From positions 496,001 to 560,000 of the forward strand of contig NZ_CP109078.1 of assembly GCF_035917455.1 (NCBI RefSeq): DNA of 64,000 nt, written 5' to 3'. The notes under the pieces were generated by a model that saw only the letters and a list, made by a program, of their open reading frames with translations, did no database searches and was not told where the DNA came from. The position numbers and the translations under genes were made by a program. This DNA comes from Micromonospora sp. NBC_01796 (lineage in GTDB: Bacteria; Actinomycetota; Actinomycetes; Mycobacteriales; Micromonosporaceae). Shown one piece after another: positions 44,541 through 53,154 of the stretch (position 1 is its first letter; each line of letters begins with the position of its first letter).

Positions 44541-45559
44541 GGCGTCGGCACCTCCTCCGGAAGCAGCCCGGAGTCCTTCAGGTCACGCCAGAGCTGACCG
44601 GGGATCGGGTGGTCGAACATCTCCGCCGCGTCGGTCACCTCGTCCGCCGACCGGGCGCCGAGCACGACGCTGGCGACCGCCGGGTGGCCGAGCGGGAACT
44701 GGACCGCGGCGGCCCGCAGCGGCACCCCGTGCTTGGCGCAGACGTCCTGAATGGCCAGTGCCCGGTCCAGCAACTCGGCCGGCGCGGGCAGGTAGTCGTA
44801 GGTGGCACCCGGTTTCGGGTCGGCGAGCAGGCCCGAGTTGTAGACCCCGCCGGCGATCACCGAGACGCCCCGGTCGGCGCAGAGCGGGAGCAGTTCGGCC
44901 AGGCCGGACTGGTCGAGCAGGGTGTACCGGCCGGCGAGCAGGACCGTGTCGAGGTGACCGGTGCGGACGAAGTCGGCGAGCATGTCGGCCTGGTTCATCC
45001 CGACCGACACCGCGCCGATCCGCCCCTCCTCGCGCAACGCCACCAGCGCCGGCAGGGCACCGGCCAGCGCGTCGGCGTAGTGGTCGTCGGGGTCGTGGAT
45101 GTGCAGCACGTCGGCCCGGTCCAGGCCGAGCCGGTCCAGGCTCTCGGCGTACGACCGGCGCGTCCCCTCGGCGCTGAAGTCCCAGGTCGGGGTCAGGTCG
45201 ACCGGCTCGGCCCAGATCTCGTCGTTGTGGTCGACGGCCGGCTCGCTGCGGTGCCGGCCACCGCCGCGCGGCTGCTCCGGACCCGGCACGAGGATCCGGC
45301 CGACCTTGGTGGAGAGGGCGAACTCGGCCCGGGGCTTGCCGGACAGGACCGCGCCGGCCCGCTGCTCGGAGAGCCCGGCGCCGTAGAGCGGTGCCGTGTC
45401 GAAGTACCGGAAGCCCAGCTCCCAGGCCCGTTCCAGGGTGCCGGACGCCTGCTGCGCACCGACCGCCCGGTACAGGCCGCCGAGTGGGGCGAGGCCGAGG
45501 CCGAGGCGGGTCACCTCGACTTCGGTGCTGCCCAGTCGGGTCCGTTCAAATGGGTTCAC
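44537..45559 (-). CDS. Aldo/keto reductase, probable L-fucose (aldose) 1-dehydrogenase
   Basis: A 340-residue AKR with the catalytic set Asp/Tyr in FDTAPLYGAG (~53-62), Lys in STKVGR (~83-88) and His in VLHIHDPDD. It resembles D-threo-aldose/L-fucose 1-dehydrogenases, which oxidise the free sugar to the lactone using NAD(P)+. The insertion with GGGRHRSEPAVDHND (about 98-112) is unusually polar and may be a loop. It lies between the transporter ATPase gene (4-base overlap) and the lactonase gene, exactly where the first catabolic enzyme is expected. L-galactose or D-arabinose are possible alternative substrates. Confidence 0.87.
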   Translation of the reverse strand: MNPFERTRLGSTEVEVTRLGLGLAPLGGLYRAVGAQQASGTLERAWELGFRYFDTAPLYGAGLSEQRAGAVLSGKPRAEFALSTKVGRILVPGPEQPRGGGRHRSEPAVDHNDEIWAEPVDLTPTWDFSAEGTRRSYAESLDRLGLDRADVLHIHDPDDHYADALAGALPALVALREEGRIGAVSVGMNQADMLADFVRTGHLDTVLLAGRYTLLDQSGLAELLPLCADRGVSVIAGGVYNSGLLADPKPGATYDYLPAPAELLDRALAIQDVCAKHGVPLRAAAVQFPLGHPAVASVVLGARSADEVTDAAEMFDHPIPGQLWRDLKDSGLLPEEVPTP

Positions 45560-47112
45560 GCGGCTGACTCCCCTGCTGCATCGGGCCGGTCCGGGCCGGT
45601 TCCCGTCTGCTCCCGGGCCGGTCCAGCGTGGATCATCCGGATGATCGCCTGACTCATCCGGCCGTAGTCGTGGTCGTTGGCGAGTTCACCACGAACGGTG
45701 AAATCGTTCATCACCGCGACCCGGTCCGCCAGGGTCACGATCTCCGGCAGGTCGGAGGAGATGAGCAACAGGGCCATGCCGGCGCCGGCCAGTTCGGCGA
45801 TCAGCTCGTGGAAGGCGGCCTTGGTGCGTACGTCGATGCCGACCGTGGGCTCGTCCACGACCAGGATCTCGCACTGGGCGGCGAGCCACTTGGCCAGGCT
45901 GACCTTCTGCTGGTTGCCGCCGGAGAGCTGGCCGGCGAGCTGGCGCGGGGAGGCGGCCCTGATCCCGAGACGTTCGGTGTACTCGGCCACCACCTGCCGT
46001 TCGGCGGGCTCGGTGACCAGTCCGGCGCGGGCGATCCGACGCCAGATCGTCACCCCGATGTTGCGGGTGATGGGCTGGTCGAGGAAGACCCCCTCCTCCT
46101 TCCGGTTCTCCGTCACGTACCCGATCTTGTAGCGGTGCAGCGCCTCGCCGACCGTACGGATGCGTACCGGCTTGCCGTGGACCTCGACCGTGCCGGCGGT
46201 GATCCGGTCCAGGCCGAGCAGGGCCTTGGCCAGTTCGCTGCGGCCGGCGCCGACCAGCCCGTACAGTCCGAGGATCTCGCCGGGGCGGACGGCGAGCGAG
46301 ATGTCGCGGTGCCCACCGGCGGTGCTGACCCCGGTCAGCCGCAGTGCCGGCGGGGTCTTCGGGTCGACGTCGCGCCCGGCCAGCGTGACCGACGCGTACG
46401 CCCGACCCACCATCAGGTCCACCACCTGGTCCTGGCTGTACGACGACAGCGGCTCGGCCTCGGCCACGCTGTGCCCGTCGCGGAGCACGGTGACGGTGTC
46501 CGCGACCGCGAACACCTCCTCCAGCTTGTGGCTGACCAGCACCACTGCCTGCCCGCTGTCGCGGAGCTTCCGGACGATGGCGTAGAGCCGGTCGGCCTCG
46601 TCGCCGGTCAGCGAGGCGGTCGGCTCGTCGAGCAACAGGACCTTGCTGTCCAGGCTGAGTGCCTTGGCGATCTCGACCAGTTGCCCGTGCGCCACCGAGA
46701 GGTCGGCGACCGGGGTGTCCGGGTCCAGGTCCAGGTCGAGCAGGTCGAGGCAGCGGCGCGCCTCGGCCCGCATCCGGGCCTTGTCCACCACACCGAAACG
46801 ACGCGGCAGGTGGTGCAGCACGATGTTCTCCGCGATGGAGAACGCCGGGATCAGGTTCCGTTCCTGGTGCACCACCCCGATCCCGGCCCGCTGGGCGTCC
46901 AGCGGCCCGGTGAGCTGGAGTTCCTTCCCGTCGAGCACGATCCTGCCCCCGTCGGGGCGGTACACCCCGGTCAGCAGCTTGACCATGGTGCTCTTGCCGG
47001 CACCGTTCTCCCCCAGCAGCGCGTGTACGCTGCCCGCCGCCAGCCGCAGGGTCGCGCCGTCCAGCGCGCGTACCCCCGGGAACGTCTTGACCAGGCCCTC
47101 GGCCGTGAGCAT
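45556..47112 (-). CDS. Sugar ABC transporter ATP-binding protein (RbsA/MglA type, two ABC domains)
   Basis: A 518-residue ATPase with two nucleotide-binding domains. The first has Walker A GENGAGKST (~34-42), a degenerate signature SVAHGQ and Walker B LLLDEPTASL. The second has a degenerate loop GLVGAGRSE, signature LSGGNQQK and Walker B LVVDEPTVGID. This asymmetry is normal for carbohydrate uptake transporter-2 ATPases. It works with the two permeases upstream and the lipoprotein at the operon head. ATG at 47112 shares a base with the permease stop (TGATG). The substrate is inferred to be L-fucose or a related deoxy/methyl pentose from the catabolic genes. Confidence 0.93.
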   Translation of the reverse strand: MLTAEGLVKTFPGVRALDGATLRLAAGSVHALLGENGAGKSTMVKLLTGVYRPDGGRIVLDGKELQLTGPLDAQRAGIGVVHQERNLIPAFSIAENIVLHHLPRRFGVVDKARMRAEARRCLDLLDLDLDPDTPVADLSVAHGQLVEIAKALSLDSKVLLLDEPTASLTGDEADRLYAIVRKLRDSGQAVVLVSHKLEEVFAVADTVTVLRDGHSVAEAEPLSSYSQDQVVDLMVGRAYASVTLAGRDVDPKTPPALRLTGVSTAGGHRDISLAVRPGEILGLYGLVGAGRSELAKALLGLDRITAGTVEVHGKPVRIRTVGEALHRYKIGYVTENRKEEGVFLDQPITRNIGVTIWRRIARAGLVTEPAERQVVAEYTERLGIRAASPRQLAGQLSGGNQQKVSLAKWLAAQCEILVVDEPTVGIDVRTKAAFHELIAELAGAGMALLLISSDLPEIVTLADRVAVMNDFTVRGELANDHDYGRMSQAIIRMIHAGPAREQTGTGPDRPDAAGESAA

Positions 47113-48095
47113 CACGACGACCTCCGCAACAGCTTCTGCCGGACGGTGCCGAGCAGCACCGCTCCGAGGACAACCGCGCCGACGATCAGGTCGATCCAGC
47201 GACGGTTGATGTCGAACTGGGCCTGCAACACGTCCACCAGCCGGACCAGGAACGCGGCCAGGCAGGTCCCGGCGACGCTGACCGCCCCGCCGGTGAGCGC
47301 CACCCCGCCGATGATCGGCGCGGCGAAGCTGGGCAGCAGGAGGTCGTCGCCGATGCTCGAGTTGACCGAGCCGGACGAGGCGACCGTGATGACCGCGGCG
47401 ACCCCGGCGAGCAGCCCGGACAGGGCGTGCGCGATCACGATCGACCGGTCGTTGGAGATCCCGGACAGCCGGGCGGCGAACGGGCTCCCGCCGCTGGCGA
47501 GCAACTGCCGCCCGGTGACCGTACGGGCGAAGAAGAAGGCGACCAGGGCGGCGACCCCGAGCGCGACCAGGAACACGACCGGCAGCCCGAGCACCGAGGC
47601 GCGGCCGAACTCCCGCAGCCCCTCCGAGTAGCCCTGGTAGGTGTCGGGGCCGTTCACCCCGTACCGGAGCCCCTCGATGATGGTCATGGTGGCGAGCGTG
47701 ACGATGAAGCCGTTGATCCGGGTGAAGACCACCAGCGCCCCGTTGACCACACCGGCGATCAGGCCGACCGCGAGCGCGACCAGGACCGCGAGCGGCGCGG
47801 GCAGACCCGCCTCGACCATCGCCCAGGCGGCGACCATGGCGCAGAAGCCGGTGAGCGCGCCGACGGACAGGTTCATCTGGCCGATCGCCAGGACCACCAT
47901 CTGGGAGAGCCCGATGACGATCGGCACGGCCAGGAACCGGAAGAACGCGCCGAGGGTGCCGGCGGAGAGCAGGTTGCCGCCGGTGGCGATGGCCAGGGCG
48001 ACGAACCCGACCAGGGCGATCACGGCGAGGGTGAACTCGGGCCGCCGGGCGACCGAGCCCCACCGTGAGGTCTTCTCCTCGTAGAGCACGCTCAT
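47112..48095 (-). CDS. Sugar ABC transporter permease (RbsC type) 2
   Basis: A 327-residue permease with 8-10 hydrophobic segments and RbsC-family patches: IGQMNLSVGALTGFCAM near residue 70, and ALSGLLAGVAAVITVASSGSVN with GGVALTGGAVSVAGT in the C-terminal half. It would form the channel with the second permease, encoded by the previous gene, as a heterodimer. Its ATG overlaps the upstream permease stop by 4 bases. The two permeases are only moderately alike, so they are not a recent duplication. Confidence 0.92.
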   Translation of the reverse strand: MSVLYEEKTSRWGSVARRPEFTLAVIALVGFVALAIATGGNLLSAGTLGAFFRFLAVPIVIGLSQMVVLAIGQMNLSVGALTGFCAMVAAWAMVEAGLPAPLAVLVALAVGLIAGVVNGALVVFTRINGFIVTLATMTIIEGLRYGVNGPDTYQGYSEGLREFGRASVLGLPVVFLVALGVAALVAFFFARTVTGRQLLASGGSPFAARLSGISNDRSIVIAHALSGLLAGVAAVITVASSGSVNSSIGDDLLLPSFAAPIIGGVALTGGAVSVAGTCLAAFLVRLVDVLQAQFDINRRWIDLIVGAVVLGAVLLGTVRQKLLRRSS

Positions 48096-49168
48096 GCCCG
48101 CACCCCCCTGCGTTCGGCGAGCACGTGGCGTACCCGGTCCAGCGAGAGCGCGACCAGCAGCACCAGCCCGATGTAGAGCTTGAGCTGGTCGAGCTGGAAC
48201 TGAAGCAGGTTCAGTCCCTTGTAGATGACCTGGGTGAGGGTGGCGCCGAGGACCGTACCCAGGATGCTGACCGCACCGCCGGCGAGCAGCGTGCCGCCGA
48301 GGACCGGGCCGAGGAACGACGGGAGCAGGAACTGCTCACCGATGTTCGCGGAGAAGGCGCCGTTGTTGGCCGCCAGCAGGAAGCCGGCGAGCCCGGCGAG
48401 CAGGCCGGACAGGGCGTGCGCCTGGACCACCCGGTTCTTCGTCGGGATGCCGGACAACTCGGCCGCCCTGGCATTGGCGCCGGTCATCAGGATCTCCCGG
48501 CCGAGCCGGGCGTACCGGAACAGAAGCCCGACCGCGAGCGCCGCGACCAGCGCGAACGGTACGACCAGCGGCACGTTCGGCCCGCACACGTTGCCCATGC
48601 AGTAGTCGGCGAAGGTGTCGTTGCGCAGTGAGGTCATGCTCGCCGGCTGGCTGCCGAACGCGACCCCGTCGGTGAACCGGGTGTAGAGGATCGTGATCAG
48701 GCCGATCATGGCGAAATCGAGGGCCAGGGTGACCACGAACGAGTTCACCCCGGTACGCGAGATGATCAGCCCGGCCAGCGCCCCGAGCAGGGTGCCGACG
48801 GCCAGTCCGATCACGAGCCCGACGAGCAGCGGTACGCCCAGCCGGTCGTACGCGAGCCCCATCGCGAAGGCGCTCATCGCCGCCATGCGGCCGACGGCCA
48901 TGTTCATGTGCCCGAGCGAGAGCACCATGAGCTGGGCCAGCCCGACGACGGCGTAGACGCTGATGTCGGCCTGTAGCGGCACCAGGGTCAGCGCGGTGTT
49001 GAGGAACGCCGGCCGCAGCACGCTGAAGAGCACGACCAGCGCGATCAGCAGGACGACCAGGCCGAGGCGCGGGTTGGCCCAGAGCGGGATTCCCGGCGGC
49101 TTGCGAGGCGCCGGAGGCTCGGCCGCCGACGGCGCCTCCGGTGCGACCGTGGTGGTCTGATCACTCAC
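48092..49168 (-). CDS. Sugar ABC transporter permease (RbsC type) 1
   Basis: A 358-residue permease with a proline-rich N-terminal tail (1-40) and 8-10 hydrophobic segments. Family patches are LSLGHMNMAVGRMAAMSAF and ALSGLLAGLAGFLLAANNGAF with GGTLLAGGAVSILGT. A cysteine-containing periplasmic loop (DYCMGNVCGPN) is unusual and could be disulfide-bonded. GTG at 49168 overlaps the stop of the upstream enolase-superfamily gene (GTGA). It pairs with the following permease and the dual ATPase. Confidence 0.92.
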   Translation of the reverse strand: MSDQTTTVAPEAPSAAEPPAPRKPPGIPLWANPRLGLVVLLIALVVLFSVLRPAFLNTALTLVPLQADISVYAVVGLAQLMVLSLGHMNMAVGRMAAMSAFAMGLAYDRLGVPLLVGLVIGLAVGTLLGALAGLIISRTGVNSFVVTLALDFAMIGLITILYTRFTDGVAFGSQPASMTSLRNDTFADYCMGNVCGPNVPLVVPFALVAALAVGLLFRYARLGREILMTGANARAAELSGIPTKNRVVQAHALSGLLAGLAGFLLAANNGAFSANIGEQFLLPSFLGPVLGGTLLAGGAVSILGTVLGATLTQVIYKGLNLLQFQLDQLKLYIGLVLLVALSLDRVRHVLAERRGVRA

Positions 49169-50250
49169 TGGATTCTCCGGTTGTCGATCGCGTCGCGGTC
49201 CCAGTCGATGCCGAGTCCGGCGGTGGTCGGGGGCAGCGCGTGCCCGTCGACGACGTCGATCTCGCGCCCGGTGATCGCGCGCAGTTGCGGGATGTGTTCC
49301 AGGTAGCCGCTGTTGGGCACCGCGCAGCAGAGGCTGACGTGCAGTTCCATCAGGAAGTGCGGGCAGACCGTGACGTTGTACGCCTCGGCCAGGTGGGCCA
49401 CCTTCAGCCACGGGGTGATGCCGCCGATCCGGGCCACGTCGACCTGGACGATGCCGGCGGCTCCCCGGTGCAGGTAGTCGCGGAACTGGCCGATCGAGTA
49501 CATCGACTCGCCGACCGCGACCGGGATCGAGGTGGCCTCGGCCAGCGCCCGGTGCCCGGACACGTCGTCGGCCGGCAGGGGTTCCTCGAACCAGTACGGG
49601 TCGGACGCCTCCAGCAGCCGGGCCCGCCGGATCGCCTCGGCGGCGGTGAGCGACTGGTTGGCGTCGAGCATCAGGTCGAAGTCGGGGCCGACCTCGGCGC
49701 GAACGGCGGCGAGCCGCTCGGCGTCCTGCACCGGGGACCGGCCGATCTTGAGCTTCGCACCGGGCCACCCGGCCGCCTGGCTGGCCCGCGCCCCGGCGAT
49801 CAGCTCGTCGGTGCTCAGGTGCAGCCACCCGCCCTCGGTGTCGTAGAGCGGGATGCGGTCCTTGGCGCCGCCGGCCAGCACCCAGAGCGGTTGGTCCGCG
49901 GCGCGGCATCGCCAGTCCCAGAGGGCGGTGTCGACGGCGGCGAGGGCGAGCGAGGTGATCGCGCCGACCGTGGTGGCGCGAGTGGCGGCGAAGAGGTCCC
50001 GCCACACCGCCTCGACCCGCCGGGGGTCCGCGCCGACCAGTCGGGGCACCAGGTAGTCGCGCAGGAGCGCGAGGACCGCGGTGCCGCCGGTCCCGATCGT
50101 GTACGCGTAACCGGTGCCGGTCCCACCGTCGTCGGTGCGGATCTCGACGAAGATGGTCTCCTGTTTGAGGAACGACTGGACGGCGTCGGTGCGTACGGTC
50201 TCGACCTCGAGGTCGACGAGGTACGCCTCGGCGTGGGTGATCGCGGGCAA
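49165..50250 (-). CDS. Mandelate racemase/muconate lactonizing-family enzyme, probable acid-sugar dehydratase
   Basis: A 361-residue enolase-superfamily protein of the mandelate-racemase subgroup: bases Lys166-x-Lys168 (GAKLKIG), metal ligands Asp196 (LDANQS), Glu222 and Glu248, and the Asp271/His298 dyad (CPHFLMELH). Such enzymes dehydrate aldonic or aldaric acids. It is distinct from the L-fuconate dehydratase in the same operon, so the operon may handle a second sugar acid or a stereoisomer. It sits between the binding-protein gene and the permeases, and its stop overlaps the permease start. The substrate cannot be deduced by motif. Confidence 0.88.
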   Translation of the reverse strand: MPAITHAEAYLVDLEVETVRTDAVQSFLKQETIFVEIRTDDGGTGTGYAYTIGTGGTAVLALLRDYLVPRLVGADPRRVEAVWRDLFAATRATTVGAITSLALAAVDTALWDWRCRAADQPLWVLAGGAKDRIPLYDTEGGWLHLSTDELIAGARASQAAGWPGAKLKIGRSPVQDAERLAAVRAEVGPDFDLMLDANQSLTAAEAIRRARLLEASDPYWFEEPLPADDVSGHRALAEATSIPVAVGESMYSIGQFRDYLHRGAAGIVQVDVARIGGITPWLKVAHLAEAYNVTVCPHFLMELHVSLCCAVPNSGYLEHIPQLRAITGREIDVVDGHALPPTTAGLGIDWDRDAIDNRRIQ

Positions 50251-50313
50251 CGAGGCTCCTTCGAGGGGTGGCGAACGCGCCGGTTTCCGGGGGTGGGGCG
50301 CGTTCGACTACCG

Positions 50314-50342
50314 GGCCGGCCAGCGGTGACCGCTGACCGGCC
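50314..50342 (-). promoter_or_regulatory. Intercistronic hairpin after the binding-protein gene
   Basis: A 13-bp stem with one mismatch (50314-50326 against 50330-50342) and a TGA loop begins 8 bases after the binding-protein stop. Such hairpins often protect the binding-protein mRNA and lower expression of downstream operon genes. Confidence 0.6.
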
Positions 50343-50349
50343 GGGTCGA

Positions 50350-51405
50350 CTACTGGCAGGTCAGGTACTGGCTGTCGAACGCCTTCTTCAGCTCGTCCGT
50401 CTTGGCCTGCCGGTCGGTCTCGTAGTTGTCCACGTTGGCCTTGGTGACCACGAAGGACCCGGAGTCGATGACCACGCCGGGCGTGCTGACCGTGCAGCCG
50501 CCGGAGAGCTTGGTCAGCGCGTACGACCCGACGGACGCCTGCCCGACCGGGTTCTGGAGCACGGTGCCGGCGACGGAGCCGTCCCGGATCCCGGCCAGGA
50601 TGGTCTGGTCGTCGTCGATCGCGATCACCTTGATCGGCAGCTTGGCCTGCTTGACGCCCTCGGCGGAGGCGACCGCCGGGTTGTACGCGGTGTTGACGAT
50701 GCCCTGGATCTGGGTGCCCTTGGCGGCGAGCAGGTCGGCGACGGCCTTCTGCGCGCTCTGCAGGTCCTTGTCCACGTCGGTCACGGTCTGCACCAGCTTG
50801 ACCTTGCCGCCGGTCTCGTCGACCGCCTTCTGCACGCCGGCCATCCGGCGCTGGGTGTTGGAGTCGACCTTGTTGCCGGTGAGGTGGACCAGGTTGCCCT
50901 GGCCGCCGATCGCCTCGACCGCGGCCTGTCCGGCCTTGTACGCGGCGAGTTCGACGTCGGTGGAGAGGCAGAAGTCGGCCTTGTTGACGTCTCCGGCGGG
51001 GCAGGAGGCGAGCGAGGCGACGGCGAAGCCCTGGCCCTTGAGGTCCTCGAAGGTGGCGTTGATGTTCTCCGGGGCCACCCCGAAGATGCCGAAGGCGTTG
51101 TAGCCCTGGGCGGCCAGCGCCTTGAGCACGTCGTTCTGCTTGGTCTGGTCCCAGCCCGAGGTCTCGTTGAACGCGACGTCGGCCACCCCGAGGTCGGTCT
51201 TGACCTTCGCGGCCGTTTCCTTCCACGGCTGGAAGTACGGGTGGGCCCCGCCCGACACGAGGGCGATCTTCACCTGGTCGGCCGCCCGCGTGGTCGCGCC
51301 GGCCGCCTCGTTCTCACTTTTCTTGGTGCATCCGGCGGTGGCCAGGGTGCCGAGCACCAGGATGGCAGCCGCGGCGCCGAGCCGAGTCAACGGGCTCCGA
51401 TTCAT
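50350..51405 (-). CDS. Sugar ABC transporter substrate-binding lipoprotein (periplasmic-binding-protein 1 type)
   Basis: A 351-residue secreted lipoprotein with lipobox TAGC (Cys26) and a ribose-binding-protein-like fold: IALVSGGAHPYFQPW at the start of the mature domain, QGIVNTAYNPAVAS and KVIAIDDDQTILAGIRDGSVAGTVLQNP near the hinge and C-lobe. It would capture the sugar for the two-permease importer encoded downstream. ATG at 51405 with AAAGGTG upstream is preferred over 51450, which would overlap an operator-like palindrome. It heads the eleven-gene operon and is divergent from two GntR regulators. Confidence 0.92.
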   Translation of the reverse strand: MNRSPLTRLGAAAAILVLGTLATAGCTKKSENEAAGATTRAADQVKIALVSGGAHPYFQPWKETAAKVKTDLGVADVAFNETSGWDQTKQNDVLKALAAQGYNAFGIFGVAPENINATFEDLKGQGFAVASLASCPAGDVNKADFCLSTDVELAAYKAGQAAVEAIGGQGNLVHLTGNKVDSNTQRRMAGVQKAVDETGGKVKLVQTVTDVDKDLQSAQKAVADLLAAKGTQIQGIVNTAYNPAVASAEGVKQAKLPIKVIAIDDDQTILAGIRDGSVAGTVLQNPVGQASVGSYALTKLSGGCTVSTPGVVIDSGSFVVTKANVDNYETDRQAKTDELKKAFDSQYLTCQ

Positions 51406-51431
51406 GACCGCACCTTTCGCGCATATCGTGG

Positions 51432-51443
51432 ATCCTATAGGAT
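51432..51443. promoter_or_regulatory. Palindromic operator-like site ATCCTATAGGAT upstream of sugar operon
   Basis: A perfect 12-bp palindrome ATCCTATAGGAT lies 27 bases upstream of the binding-protein ATG in an AT-rich stretch, and about 120 bases from the divergent GntR start. Short AT-rich palindromes of this kind suit FCD-type GntR repressors. It overlaps the probable promoter or 5' leader of the operon. Confidence 0.55.
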
Positions 51444-51560
51444 GTATCATGGATGTTTAGTCGATCACACTCGCTCGCGTCAAGGCTTAACCTCGAAGAA
51501 ACATGCCGTCGTTACCAAGGCGTGTCGGGCTGAGCGCGGCGGCACCGCAGGAGGAGACGG

Positions 51561-52238
51561 ATGGTCAACCAGCAGCCGGTCCGTCCGCTACGCCGGTCGA
51601 CCCTCGGCGAGGACGTGTACGAGACGCTCAAGGTCCTGGTGCTGGAGCACACGCTGACCCCCGGGGACCGGATCAACATCGACGCGCTCGCCCGTGACCT
51701 GGCCGTCTCCCCCACCCCGATTCGCGAGGCGCTGGCCCGACTCGAAGCCGACGGGCTGGTCCGCAAGCGTCCCCTGGTCGGTTACACGGTGAGCCCGCTG
51801 CTGACTCGGGCCGAGTTCACCCACATGTTCGAGATGCGCTCGCTGCTGGAGACCGCCGCCGCCAGGTACGCCGCCGAACGCGCGAGTGACCGGCTCCGGG
51901 CGGCGATCTGCGCCGAAGCCGCCACCACGGTCGACACCGACGACGGCGACCCGGAGGGCTGGCACTGGCACGCCGCGTTCACCACACTCGACGCCCGGTT
52001 CCACGAGCTGGTCGCCACCGCCGCCGGCAACCCGTTGCTCGCCGACGGGATCGCCCGGTTGCACGCCCACCTGCACCTGCACCGCCGCTACTTCCCGTAC
52101 GCGGAGACCGGCACCACCGGCGCGGAGCACCAGCGGATCGCCGACGCGATCCGGGCGGGTACGCCCGACGCCGCCGAGGCGGCCATGCGGGACCACCTCG
52201 ATCGGGCCCGGGACCGCCACCTGCCCGCTTTCGAGTAG
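51561..52238 (+). CDS. GntR-family regulator, FCD domain (1)
   Basis: A 225-residue regulator. The winged helix-turn-helix (about residues 12-78: LGEDVYETLKVLVL, DALARDLAVSPTPIREALARLEADGLV) is followed by an all-helical FCD ligand domain with candidate metal-binding residues (Asp/His in the RFHELV segment, HLHLHRR, EHQRI). FCD members usually bind sugar acids or other carboxylates and repress the neighbouring catabolic operon. It is divergent from the eleven-gene sugar operon and 123 bases upstream of a paralogue. RBS AGGAGAC precedes ATG. Confidence 0.92.
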   Translation: MVNQQPVRPLRRSTLGEDVYETLKVLVLEHTLTPGDRINIDALARDLAVSPTPIREALARLEADGLVRKRPLVGYTVSPLLTRAEFTHMFEMRSLLETAAARYAAERASDRLRAAICAEAATTVDTDDGDPEGWHWHAAFTTLDARFHELVATAAGNPLLADGIARLHAHLHLHRRYFPYAETGTTGAEHQRIADAIRAGTPDAAEAAMRDHLDRARDRHLPAFE

Positions 52239-52361
52239 CCCGTCCCTACTGGACTTCCGGAGGGTGTCCGAACGGGACCCGATCGATCAAGCACGATAAG
52301 GCCATCGTCGCTGGGCTATCCTCGTCATCTACGAGTTTCATCGCCCGGGCGGGAGACACCG

Positions 52362-53057
52362 ATGGTCAATGCTCCGGTGCACCACGCGGACAGGCCGACC
52401 GGGCCGACGGCACTGGTCCCGCTGCCCGCCCGACAGACCCTGACCGAGGACGTCTACCAGGCGATCAAACGGCTCATCATGGACCACGTGATCCCACCCC
52501 GGGGCCGGCTCAGCATCGACCAGCTCGCCCGTGACCTGCGGGTCTCCTCGACCCCGATCCGGGAGGCGCTGGTCCGGCTCGAATCCGAGGGGCTCGCCGG
52601 GAAGGAACCCCTGCGGGGATACTCGGTCACCCCGATCCTCACCCCGGCCCAGGTCGACGACCTGTTCGAGTTCCGCGGTCTGATCGAGCCGTGGGCCGCC
52701 GCCCGCGCGGCACAGCGGCGCGACGAGGCCGGGCTGTCCCGGCTACGCGCCGAAGTGGACTCGGTCAGCACGTTGCCGGCCGGCGAGAGCTACGCCGACT
52801 ACCAGGACCTCGCCGGACACGACGACCGGTTCCACCGACAGATCGCCGAACTCGCCGGCAACCACCAGCTCCTGCGGGCGTTCGCGCGTACGCACTGCCA
52901 CCTGCACCTGTTCCGCCGCCGCTACACCGCCCCGCTGGGCAGCGCGACGGTGGCCGAACACCGGGACATCGCGGCGGCCGTCGCGCAGGGCGATCCGGAT
53001 GGTGCGTACGCGGCGATGGAAGCGCACCTGGAACGGGCCCGGCAGCGGCTGACCTGA
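52362..53057 (+). CDS. GntR-family regulator, FCD domain (2)
   Basis: A 231-residue FCD-GntR paralogue of the preceding gene, sharing the pattern QTLTEDVYQAIKRLIM, DQLARDLRVSSTPIREALVRLE and the C-terminal HCHLHLFRRRY and EHRDIAAA elements. Two related repressors next to one operon suggest two inducers, for example two sugar acids, or a heteromeric control. GGGCGGGAG lies upstream of ATG. The gene ends at a pair of hairpins shared with the convergent flavoprotein gene. Confidence 0.92.
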   Translation: MVNAPVHHADRPTGPTALVPLPARQTLTEDVYQAIKRLIMDHVIPPRGRLSIDQLARDLRVSSTPIREALVRLESEGLAGKEPLRGYSVTPILTPAQVDDLFEFRGLIEPWAAARAAQRRDEAGLSRLRAEVDSVSTLPAGESYADYQDLAGHDDRFHRQIAELAGNHQLLRAFARTHCHLHLFRRRYTAPLGSATVAEHRDIAAAVAQGDPDGAYAAMEAHLERARQRLT

Positions 53058-53063
53058 ACGCGC

Positions 53064-53109
53064 GGACGCCGGGCCGGGAGCGGATCCTGCCGCGTCCCGC
53101 CCGGCGTCC
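53064..53109. terminator. Hairpin terminator after GntR 2
   Basis: An 11-bp inverted repeat (GGACGCCGGGC at 53064-53074, complement at 53099-53109) just after the GntR stop, with a 24-base loop. A second hairpin follows for the opposite direction. Confidence 0.6.
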
Positions 53110-53118
53110 ACGATCAGC

Positions 53119-53144
53119 CCCTCCCGGTCCCACGTCCGGGAGGG
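53119..53144. terminator. Hairpin terminator between convergent genes
   Basis: A 9-bp inverted repeat (CCCTCCCGG at 53119-53127, complement at 53136-53144) with an 8-base loop, 10 bases from the flavoprotein stop; probably ends the minus-strand transcript. Confidence 0.6.
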
Positions 53145-53154
53145 ACGGTGTCGG

